From: CAWCUU01 sp963798855
GTDB lineage: Bacteria > Gemmatimonadota > Gemmatimonadetes > Longimicrobiales > RSA9
DNA: 64,000 nucleotides
Assembly: GCA_963798855.1 (NCBI GenBank)
Contig: CAWCUU010000001.1
Span: 310,001 to 374,000 of the forward strand
Reading direction: 5' to 3'
The translations under genes and the position numbers were made by a program. Shown here in pieces: positions 41,291 to 48,244 of the stretch. Every line of letters starts with the position of its first letter. Within the stretch, counting starts at the first letter, position 1. The notes beneath the pieces were generated by a model. The model saw nothing but the letters and a program-made list of their open reading frames with translations. It ran no database searches and was not told the DNA's origin.

Positions 41291-41327
41291 GGAGCGGCCC
41301 CCCGGCTCTGGACCGAGGGGCCGCTCC
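41291..41327 (-). terminator. attenuator terminator in the asnB leader
   Basis: On the minus strand an 11-bp perfect stem (arms 41327-41317 and 41301-41291) is followed by CTCCTTTTGTC, a rho-independent terminator only 35 bases before the asnB start. Its 5' arm contains GCCCCTCGG (41321-41313), exactly complementary to CCGAGGGGC (41384-41376) within the leader peptide gene, so an alternative antiterminator can form. Confidence 0.85.
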
Positions 41328-41348
41328 GACGGTGGCGATCGCGCTGCC

Positions 41349-41432
41349 CTACGGCGCGCGCCCTCGCCTCCGCGAGCCCCTCGGGGGCTGACGGTTCGAA
41401 TTCGGGCGGTTGACGTTCGTGTCGGCACGCAT
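41349..41432 (-). CDS. asnB leader peptide, Asn-rich
   Basis: 27 codons, ATG 41432 to TAG 41349. Residues 6-13 read NVNRPNSN: four asparagines in eight codons (AAC, AAC, AAT, AAC). The antiterminator segment starts four codons after the last Asn. The -10 hexamer ends 6 bases before the ATG, so the transcript probably begins at the ATG itself (leaderless). Stalling at Asn codons would leave the CCGAGGGGC segment free to pair with the terminator arm and allow asnB to be transcribed. The peptide itself ends in Arg/Gly-rich residues and is unlikely to have another function. Confidence 0.82.
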   Translation of the reverse strand: MRADTNVNRPNSNRQPPRGSRRRGRAP

Positions 41433-41438
41433 GACTCG

Positions 41439-41468
41439 ACTGTAGCCGAGCGAACCGGCCGCCGTCAA
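41439..41468 (-). promoter_or_regulatory. promoter of the asnB leader
   Basis: On the minus strand TTGACG (41468-41463), 18-bp spacer, TACAGT (41444-41439). Transcription is expected at about 41432, the first base of the leader peptide. Confidence 0.75.
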
Positions 41469-41536
41469 TGCCTTCGGGGCGACGTCGCCCGCCGATCGAC
41501 GGCGGCGGGGCGAACTCTCAACCGCGGTCGGATCGG

Positions 41537-41571
41537 TTGACAAGGTGGCCATAGCCATATATGGTAGCCAC
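41537..41571 (+). promoter_or_regulatory. vapBC promoter and palindromic operator
   Basis: TTGACA (41537-41542), 17-bp spacer, TATGGT (41560-41565), placing the start at or near ATG 41572 (leaderless). The -10 lies in a nested palindrome: CCATATATGG (41556-41565) inside GTGGC...GCCAC (41545-41549, 41567-41571). This is a likely operator for the RHH antitoxin. Confidence 0.8.
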
Positions 41572-41799
41572 ATGAAGAAGACCACGGTGTACCTCGTTCG
41601 TGCCGATTATGAGCGGCTACAGGCGCTCGCTCGCGCGGAGGGACGCAGCGCGGCGGATCTCGTGCGAGAAGCCGTCTCGCAGTACGCAGCGGCTCGGACC
41701 CGGCGGGCCCGCCCGCGTAGCATTGCGATCGCCCGCAGCGGTGCCGGTGATCTTTCCGAGCGTGCGGAGGAGCTGCTGGACGGCCTCGGCGAGGCGTGA
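41572..41799 (+). CDS. vapB: ribbon-helix-helix antitoxin of a VapBC module
   Basis: 75 residues. The N-terminal RHH fold: MKKTTVYLVRADYERLQALA, with the strand TTVYL that binds DNA and then ARAEGRSAADLVREAVSQYA. The C-terminal half, rich in Arg then acidic residues, would wrap the toxin. It overlaps the toxin gene by GTGA. An upstream palindrome overlaps the -10, fitting autorepression. Confidence 0.88.
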   Translation: MKKTTVYLVRADYERLQALARAEGRSAADLVREAVSQYAAARTRRARPRSIAIARSGAGDLSERAEELLDGLGEA

Positions 41800-42206
41800 T
41801 CGTCGCGGATACCGGCGCCGTCCTCGCTCTCATGGATGCGGACGATGCGCACCACCTCGAGAGCGTCGACCTCTACGAGTCCGATCCAGGTCGCTGGGTC
41901 TTGCCCTGGGCGGTTTTGCCGGAAGTCGACTATCTCGTGCTGAAGGTCTTGGGACTTTCCGCCGAGCTCGCGTTTCTGCAGGACGTCGCGGAAGGCTTGT
42001 TCCCGATCGAGTGGGGAAGTGTTGGTGATGTGCAGCGCGCCCACGAGCTGTGCCGGCGGCACCGCGACCTTCGTCTGGGTCTGGTCGATGGGGTCGTCAT
42101 GGCGGTCGCGGAGCGTCTGGGCGCGAGCGCAATTGCCACGTTCGACCATCGTCACTTCGCCGCGGTGCGACTGAAGCGACCGATCCGGATCGTCCCCGGC
42201 GAGTGA
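41796..42206 (+). CDS. vapC: PIN-domain toxin of a VapBC module
   Basis: 136 residues, GTG start within the antitoxin stop. The PIN fold is seen in MIVADTGAVLALMDADD (Asp5), VLPWAVLPEVDYLVLK (the second acidic residue), LGLVDGVVMAVAERLG and ATFDHRHFAAV. These give the acidic residues that bind Mg2+ or Mn2+ in VapC-type ribonucleases, which cut tRNA or rRNA. It lies divergent from the asnB attenuator. Length matches family. Confidence 0.9.
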   Translation: MIVADTGAVLALMDADDAHHLESVDLYESDPGRWVLPWAVLPEVDYLVLKVLGLSAELAFLQDVAEGLFPIEWGSVGDVQRAHELCRRHRDLRLGLVDGVVMAVAERLGASAIATFDHRHFAAVRLKRPIRIVPGE

Positions 42207-42221
42207 GCGGGTTGCGTCCCG

Positions 42222-43718
42222 TCAGCCGGAAGCCGCGCTGCCGCGCTCGCGCTCGGCGCGGTCCAGCGCCCGGCGATGCTGTCCGGCCAGCATCTCGTTC
42301 GCCCAGATGAACGCCGCGGCGGACACGTCCTCGAAAAGCACGTGCGGAAAGCGCCCCTTGAGGCCGATACGCTCCACCACCGGCAGCACGAGGTTGCGGT
42401 GCGACCAGGCGAGCGCGCGCGCGAGCGGAAGCGGGGGCATGCGTACTCCCGTCGCCCGCAGAAACGCGCGCAGTGAGTCGCCGAGGGCGGGCGACTCGGG
42501 CCAGACGAAGCTCTCCTCGAACATCGTCGCGCTCTTCCTCATTCCGAACAGATGGCGTGGCACCCCGAGCTCCTCGAGGATCCGGCGCGGGATCGGGCGA
42601 TCGTAGGCATTGCCGAGCATCCACGGACCCATCTCCGCGGAGTTCGACAGCTCGTAGAGGTCGCGCGCGCGGTCGAGGCCCCAGAACGGCGGCGAGCAGT
42701 GGATCACGCCGGCAGCGAGTCGCGCCTCGGTGTAGCCGAGCCCGTTGGCGTACGCCCGGTCCTTGAACGCCGGGTGCTCCGAGGCCTCCCGCTGCCAGAT
42801 TCCACCGCCGAACATTCCGGTGAACAGGACCGACACCGGTCGCGGAAGATCGAAGACGGCGAGATTCGCCTCCTGAAGATTGCCCGTCGCCGCCCAGTAG
42901 TACGGCTCCTGCGCGCCGGCTTTCCGGCTCCGCCGATAGACGCGACAGCGTATGCCGAGCGCGTCGGCGACCCGGACCCCCGAATCCGATCTCGGGATGA
43001 GCGCTCTCGCGCTGCGGATCGTCGCGCACTCCTCGCCGCCGGCGACGCGCGCGAGCGCGCTGCACGTCGCCGAGTCGTATCCGCTGGAAACGGTGCTGGC
43101 GATGCCGAGCGGGATCGAGCGACCCGGGTCGCGGGCATTGGCCCCGATCGCCGCGGCGCCATCGAACAGGAACGAGCGGTACGTCTCGAAGGAGGGCAGT
43201 GCGGGATTCGCCGGCTTCGGGATCACGCGGAGCTCACTGCCCTCGAGCCGCGCGTTGTGGAAGTACAGGACCGACAGTGTGCCCTGGCTCACCGGCACGT
43301 CCACGAGCCGGGGCTCGCGGAACCGCCGCAGAAACGCCAGGATCTCCTGCAGGTATTGCCGGTGGTCCGGCTGCAGCCGGACTCCCGCGGTCGCCAGCAA
43401 AAGCGGCAGGGAGTTCGACGCATGGAGCCACGATTCGTCGCGATGGAACCAGAGTCGATCGACCAGCGACGCCGAGCTCACGAACATCACGGCGTCCCCG
43501 CGGATCCGAACGCCGGTGCCGCTGACGAGCGCTGCCCTGTCGAAGTCGCCTTCGGAGAAGTCTGCCGGCCACACGGCCTCGACAGCCCACTCCTCTGACG
43601 TCTCCACGCCGGCGCCGTGCAACACCTCGCAGACCTCGGCCGCGGCTTCATCCGCCCGCACGCGGGCGCACCACCCCAGCGCGGGCCAGTCCCGGACCCT
43701 CCGCGGCCGTATTCTCAT
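42222..43718 (-). CDS. asparagine-synthase-like ATP-pyrophosphatase, unknown substrate
   Basis: 498 residues from ATG 43718, overlapping the Nudix stop by 4 bases. A SGYDS loop (GIASTVSSGYDSATCSALAR, about 195-214) is the PP-motif of the asparagine synthase/adenine nucleotide hydrolase fold. The N-terminal 165 residues show only a relic of a glutaminase-like fold and no N-terminal Cys. The C-terminal half (RDLYELSNSAEMGPWMLGN, GMRKSATMFEESF) has no match I know. It would activate a carboxylate with ATP and attach an amine, like asparagine synthases of lasso peptide or sugar-amidation pathways. No peptide precursor is seen nearby. Confidence 0.7.
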   Translation of the reverse strand: MRIRPRRVRDWPALGWCARVRADEAAAEVCEVLHGAGVETSEEWAVEAVWPADFSEGDFDRAALVSGTGVRIRGDAVMFVSSASLVDRLWFHRDESWLHASNSLPLLLATAGVRLQPDHRQYLQEILAFLRRFREPRLVDVPVSQGTLSVLYFHNARLEGSELRVIPKPANPALPSFETYRSFLFDGAAAIGANARDPGRSIPLGIASTVSSGYDSATCSALARVAGGEECATIRSARALIPRSDSGVRVADALGIRCRVYRRSRKAGAQEPYYWAATGNLQEANLAVFDLPRPVSVLFTGMFGGGIWQREASEHPAFKDRAYANGLGYTEARLAAGVIHCSPPFWGLDRARDLYELSNSAEMGPWMLGNAYDRPIPRRILEELGVPRHLFGMRKSATMFEESFVWPESPALGDSLRAFLRATGVRMPPLPLARALAWSHRNLVLPVVERIGLKGRFPHVLFEDVSAAAFIWANEMLAGQHRRALDRAERERGSAASG

Positions 43719-44170
43719 AGCTTCTCGCGCAACGCGTCGAGCAACGGCAGCTGCCCGGCCAATATCCGGCGCCGCGCCTGGTCGATCTCGAACCACTCCG
43801 CGCGGTCGATCTCCGGGAACGAGCTCATCCGCCCCGATCGCGGCGGCCACTCGATCGTGAAGGTGTTGCTGCGCAGCCGCGCCGGATCCGCGTCGTGCTC
43901 CACCGCCCAGGCGTGCACGACCTTGCCCCCCTTCTGCTTCACCGAACCCAGCGGCACCGCCGTTCCGCCCGCCTCGAAGCCGGTCTCTTCGAGCACCTCC
44001 CGCCGCGCCGCGGCCAGCGGATCCTCGCCCGCATCGAGCTCGCCCTTCGGAATCGACCACGACCCTGCATCCTTGCGTGCCCAGAACGGACCGCCCGGAT
44101 GCACCAGCAGCACCTCGAGGCCCGAGGCACTCCGCCGATAGAGCAGCAGCCCTGCGCTGACTTTCGCCAA
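43715..44170 (-). CDS. Nudix hydrolase
   Basis: About 151 residues. The Nudix box is complete: GELDAGEDPLAAARREVLEE plus TGF (Gx5Ex7REUxEExGU). Ahead is SAGLLLYRRSASGLEVLLVHPGGP and after it the YRRS-type substrate loop. Its general shape, with KDAGSWSIPKGELD, resembles the diadenosine polyphosphate (Ap4A) group. TTG 44170 with GGGAG upstream is used; a TTG at 44215 gives 15 more residues without conserved content. It is coupled to the asparagine-synthase-like gene, perhaps clearing a nucleotide by-product. Confidence 0.88.
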   Translation of the reverse strand: MAKVSAGLLLYRRSASGLEVLLVHPGGPFWARKDAGSWSIPKGELDAGEDPLAAARREVLEETGFEAGGTAVPLGSVKQKGGKVVHAWAVEHDADPARLRSNTFTIEWPPRSGRMSSFPEIDRAEWFEIDQARRRILAGQLPLLDALREKL

Positions 44171-44248
44171 TGACGCTCCCTGGTGCCGAGGCGTGCATCG
44201 AAGTCCACCCTTCAAAACTTCTTACTTCGATCTTCCGTACGGTCCCCC

Positions 44249-46657
44249 ATGTCGATCTTCCGCGATTTGCGCTTCGGCGCCCGCTCGCTCCGGAAGAGCC
44301 CCGGCCTGATCATCGTCGCGACGCTCGCGCTCGGGCTCGGTATCGGAGTCACGGCCACTATGTGGTCGATCATCTATGGCGCCCTGATCAAGGGGCTGCC
44401 CTACCCGGAGCCCGACCGCATCGTGGTCGCCTGGGAGACGAACCCTTCCCGCGACATCAGACGCCGGTCCGTCCCCGTCCAGGACTTCGCGGAATGGTCC
44501 GCCCAGCAGCACTCCTTCGACGTGCTCGGCGGCCACACCTGCGGTACCGTCAACGTGAGCGGCACCGAGAAGGCCGAGCGCTTCGACGGGTGCTGGGTCA
44601 CCCCTGGGGACCTCGGATTGACGCGGGTGGCTCCGCTGTTGGGGCGGCTGATCCAGGACGGCGACGCTCGGCCGGGTGGCGACCACGTTGCCGACATCGG
44701 CTACTCCGTCTGGCGCGACCGCTACGGCTCGGATCCCAACATCGTCGGCCGCCTCATCCGCGTCAACGGGATTCCGCACACCGTCGTCGGCGTGATGCCG
44801 GAGGGATTCCTGTTCCCGGACAACACGAAGATCTGGCTGCCGTTCCAGGGCGATCCGCTCGCGAAGCGCGGCGAGGGCGGGGAGCTCATCGTGGTCGGCC
44901 GCCTGCGCGCGGGCGTGTCGGTGGACGCGGCGAACGCGGAGCTGAACGGGGTCGCGAAGCGGATCGAGGCGGAGCACAAGGACACGAACGAAGGTGTCGC
45001 CGCCTCCGTCGAGCCGTTCGTGAAGTCCTTCATCGGCCCGGAGCCCACCCGCCTGCTCTATACCATGCTCGGCGCCGTCGCCTTCGTGCTGCTCATCGCC
45101 TGCGCCAACGTCGCGAACCTCCTGCTCGACCGCGCCGCGCACCGTTCGAAGGAGGTCGGCGTCCGGACCGCGCTGGGTGCTTCGCGCTTCGCGATCGTCC
45201 GCCAGTTCCTCGCCGAGGCGCTGATCATCTCGTCCGTCGGCGCGCTGCTGGGTGCCGGGATCGCGCAGCTCGGGGTCACGCTGTTCAACCGCGCGATCGC
45301 GGACACCGAGCCACCCTTCTTCATCGACATCCAGCTGCACCCTCCGGTCCTGCTGTTCATCGCGGGCGTCGCCCTGCTCGCGAGCCTGATCTCCGGCTTC
45401 CTGCCCGCGCTGCAGTCGGCCCGAGCCGACATCAGCGAGATCCTGAAGGACGAGTCGCGCGGCGCTTCGAGCCTGCACATCGGCCGGCTGAGTCGGGGAC
45501 TGGTGGTGTTCGAGATCGCGCTCTCCTGTGGGCTGCTGGTCGCGGCCGGGCTGATGACGAAGAGCGTGACGAAGCTGCGCAACATCGATCCCGGTTTCGA
45601 CACCCAGAACGTGTTCACCGCGCGGCTCGGTTTCCCGGCCACCTACACGGACACGGTCCGCCAGCGGCAGCTCTTCGACCAGCTGGCGGATCGGCTCGCC
45701 CAGATCCCTGGCGCACAATCGGCTTCCGTAGCGTCGGGCCTGCCGGGCGTGAACATGGGTGGACGCAGCGTGATCCCGGAGGGAAAGACCTACGACCGCG
45801 AGCAGGACCGACCGCACGTGCGCACCCTGAGCGTCACGCCCGGCTTCTTCGCGACGTTCGCCATTCACACTCGGCTGGGTCGCGAGTTCACTGCGGCCGA
45901 TCGCCTGGGATCACAGCCGGTCGCCATCGTGAACCAGCAGTTCGTCGACGAGCACTTCAAGGGCGACGATCCGATCGGGCGCCGATTCCACTTCGGCAGC
46001 GGACCGGACTCGACCGAATGGCGGACGATCGTCGGGGTCGTGCCGAACCTGTTCTCCGGCAACAACGAGGAGCCCTGGGCCGCCACCGTGCTCACGCCCT
46101 TCGCGCAGGATTTCACCAACTTCGCGAGCATGTCCGTCCGGACGGTCGGCCCTCCCATGGCCATCACGAATCAGGTCCGTGACGTGGTTGCAGGCCTGGA
46201 CCCCGACCTGCCGATCTACTGGGTGTACTCGATGGACGAGGCGCTGGGTCGCAACACCTGGTTCATCCGCGTCTTCGGCACGATGTTCATGATCTTCGGG
46301 CTGATCGCGCTGTTCCTCGCCGGCATCGGACTCTACGCCGTCATGGCGTTCTCCGTCAGTCGCCGGACCCGGGAGGTCGGGATCCGGATGGCGCTCGGTG
46401 CCGTGAGCAGGGACGTCGTGCGACTGATCTTCCGGCAGGGGATGCTGCAGCTGGTGATCGGGCTCACGCTCGGCCTCGCCCTCGCCGCCGGCGTCTCGAG
46501 ACTGCTGAGCAACATCCTGTTCGACGTGCAGCCCCGGGACCCGTTCATATTCGCCGTCGTCGTCGCGGTCCTCGCCACCGCCGGGTTGCTCGCCTGCCTC
46601 GTCCCCGCCATGCGCGCGACCACCGTGGACCCTCTCGACGCGCTGCGCAGCGAGTGA
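44249..46657 (+). CDS. ADOP-family ABC transporter permease
   Basis: About 802 residues from ATG 44249 (MSIFRDLRFGARSLRKSPG). Two MacB/FtsX-type halves: periplasmic MacB-core domains (about 60-240 and 455-650) and eight membrane helices in all, with LLYTMLGAVAFVLLIACANVANL, RSKEVGVRTALGASR, then VFGTMFMIFGLIALFLAGIG and RRTREVGIRMALGAVSRDVV. The two copies of EVGxRxALGA mark the duplication that defines ADOP. No ATPase gene adjoins it. It ends 9 bases before the convergent lipoprotein gene. Confidence 0.93.
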   Translation: MSIFRDLRFGARSLRKSPGLIIVATLALGLGIGVTATMWSIIYGALIKGLPYPEPDRIVVAWETNPSRDIRRRSVPVQDFAEWSAQQHSFDVLGGHTCGTVNVSGTEKAERFDGCWVTPGDLGLTRVAPLLGRLIQDGDARPGGDHVADIGYSVWRDRYGSDPNIVGRLIRVNGIPHTVVGVMPEGFLFPDNTKIWLPFQGDPLAKRGEGGELIVVGRLRAGVSVDAANAELNGVAKRIEAEHKDTNEGVAASVEPFVKSFIGPEPTRLLYTMLGAVAFVLLIACANVANLLLDRAAHRSKEVGVRTALGASRFAIVRQFLAEALIISSVGALLGAGIAQLGVTLFNRAIADTEPPFFIDIQLHPPVLLFIAGVALLASLISGFLPALQSARADISEILKDESRGASSLHIGRLSRGLVVFEIALSCGLLVAAGLMTKSVTKLRNIDPGFDTQNVFTARLGFPATYTDTVRQRQLFDQLADRLAQIPGAQSASVASGLPGVNMGGRSVIPEGKTYDREQDRPHVRTLSVTPGFFATFAIHTRLGREFTAADRLGSQPVAIVNQQFVDEHFKGDDPIGRRFHFGSGPDSTEWRTIVGVVPNLFSGNNEEPWAATVLTPFAQDFTNFASMSVRTVGPPMAITNQVRDVVAGLDPDLPIYWVYSMDEALGRNTWFIRVFGTMFMIFGLIALFLAGIGLYAVMAFSVSRRTREVGIRMALGAVSRDVVRLIFRQGMLQLVIGLTLGLALAAGVSRLLSNILFDVQPRDPFIFAVVVAVLATAGLLACLVPAMRATTVDPLDALRSE

Positions 46658-46666
46658 CGAGCAATG

Positions 46667-48244
46667 TCACCTCACGATTCGCCATTCCTGCAGCGTCGCG
46701 AAGGGGCCGTTCGGATCCGCCCCTACGCCGGCGACACGCGGCCCCACCGCCAGGATGCGCGGAACGTAGTCGGTGTAGACGAGCGGGACGTCCATCGCGA
46801 CGTGACGCTGCAGCTCCGCGTAGATCCGGCGGCGCTCGTCCGGCTCTGAGCTGAGTCGCAGCCGGTCCACCAGCGAGTCGACGGCCGGATTCGCGTAGCC
46901 GGCGAGGTTGGCGTCGCCGTCCGAGCGGAGCTCGGACGCCGGGTCCGGCGAGATGATGTGGTCCGGCCGGAACGTGAGCGCCATCGCCGCGGGCCGGGTC
47001 TTCGGGTCGAGGATGAGCTGATAGAAGGTGGCGCCTTCGAGCAGACGGAGCTGCGGGTCGAAGCCCAGCCGCCGGAGCTGCGCCTGCATCGCCGTCAGCA
47101 CGTCCGCGAACGGCTGCGGTCCGACGACGTCGAAGCGGAGCGGCTCACCGTTCGAGTTGACGCGGACCCCTCCGCCGTTTCGCGACCACCCCGCGCTGTC
47201 GAGCAGCGCTGCCGCGAGCGCGGAATCCGCATCGGGCTGTCCGGCGCTCGCGTCGATCGCTGCGTTGCCCTCCGGCAGGAACGTCGTGGCCGGCCGCGCC
47301 AGCGGGGAGACCACGGCGGCGAGCTGCGCGCGGTCGAGCGCGGCCGAAAACGCGCGGCGCACCCGCGCGTCGCCGAACGGTGCCCGCTGCGTGTTCAGCG
47401 GCAGCACCTGCACCCCCGCCGGAGGCAGCGCGAGCGCTTGGAGCGAGGCGTCCTCCCGAACATCCTTCGCGAGCGACGAACCGGTGATGCACACGTCCAC
47501 CGACCCGGTCTTCAGCTCCACGAGCAGCGTCGCCGGGTCCACGATATTGCGGAAGACGAGCCCGTCGAGGGACGGCCGGCCGAGTCCGGCGGGGAAGGCG
47601 GCGAAGCGCGCGAAGCGAATCGTGCCGTCCGGGTCGCGAGCGGAGAATCGGAATGGGCCGCTTCCCACCGGCGCCCGGTTGTACTCCGCTTTCGCCAGCT
47701 CCTCCGGCGGGATGTTCTCCAGCAGGTGCTTCGGCAGGATCGGCAGCGCAACGAACGGCTCGAGGCCGGGAGCGTAGCGGCGGTCGAACGTGAGCCGAAC
47801 GGTGGCGGAGTCCACTGCCTGCACGTCCTGCACGGCCTCGAAATCCGCGCCCGCGGCGTACGCGTACCGGGGCTCGGCCGCCGCGCCAATGGTCCAGGCG
47901 ACGTCCGCCGCGGTCACCGGCTGGCCGTCGTGCCACGACACGTCGCGCCGGATCCGGAACGTCAGGCTGCGTTCGCCTTCGCCCCACTGCCAGCTTTCCG
48001 CCAGGTAGGGCCGGAATCCGCCCTTGCCGTCGTAGAGCACCAGCGGCGTGTAGAGCACGAGCCGGAAATCCGACGAGAGCTGGTCGGAGGCGGTGAAGGG
48101 GTTCAGGCTCGCGAGCGGCGCCTGGCTGCACGTCACGGCGACGCCGCCGCTCCCATCCGTCGGCTTCGCGCCCTCGTCGCCGCCGCGACACCCGGCGATG
48201 GCGATCGCGGCGAGCAGCAGCATCCGGCGCGGCTTCAACGCCAT
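46667..48244 (-). CDS. family 5 extracellular solute-binding lipoprotein
   Basis: 525 residues. ATG 48244 overlaps the AAA gene's end (GGAGATGGG before it). It has a lipobox (LLLAAIAIAGCRGG). The SBP_bac_5 fold (PF00496) is seen in APLASLNPFTASDQLSSDFR, YLAESWQWGEGERSLTFRIR, DVSWHDGQPVTAADVAWTI, NRAPVGSGPFRF and NTQRAPFGDARVRRAFSAAL. Such proteins bind oligopeptides, nickel or sugars for ABC importers; no permease or ATPase is nearby. Being coupled to an AAA/TPR protein, it may serve signalling instead of import, an inference. Confidence 0.9.
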   Translation of the reverse strand: MALKPRRMLLLAAIAIAGCRGGDEGAKPTDGSGGVAVTCSQAPLASLNPFTASDQLSSDFRLVLYTPLVLYDGKGGFRPYLAESWQWGEGERSLTFRIRRDVSWHDGQPVTAADVAWTIGAAAEPRYAYAAGADFEAVQDVQAVDSATVRLTFDRRYAPGLEPFVALPILPKHLLENIPPEELAKAEYNRAPVGSGPFRFSARDPDGTIRFARFAAFPAGLGRPSLDGLVFRNIVDPATLLVELKTGSVDVCITGSSLAKDVREDASLQALALPPAGVQVLPLNTQRAPFGDARVRRAFSAALDRAQLAAVVSPLARPATTFLPEGNAAIDASAGQPDADSALAAALLDSAGWSRNGGGVRVNSNGEPLRFDVVGPQPFADVLTAMQAQLRRLGFDPQLRLLEGATFYQLILDPKTRPAAMALTFRPDHIISPDPASELRSDGDANLAGYANPAVDSLVDRLRLSSEPDERRRIYAELQRHVAMDVPLVYTDYVPRILAVGPRVAGVGADPNGPFATLQEWRIVR

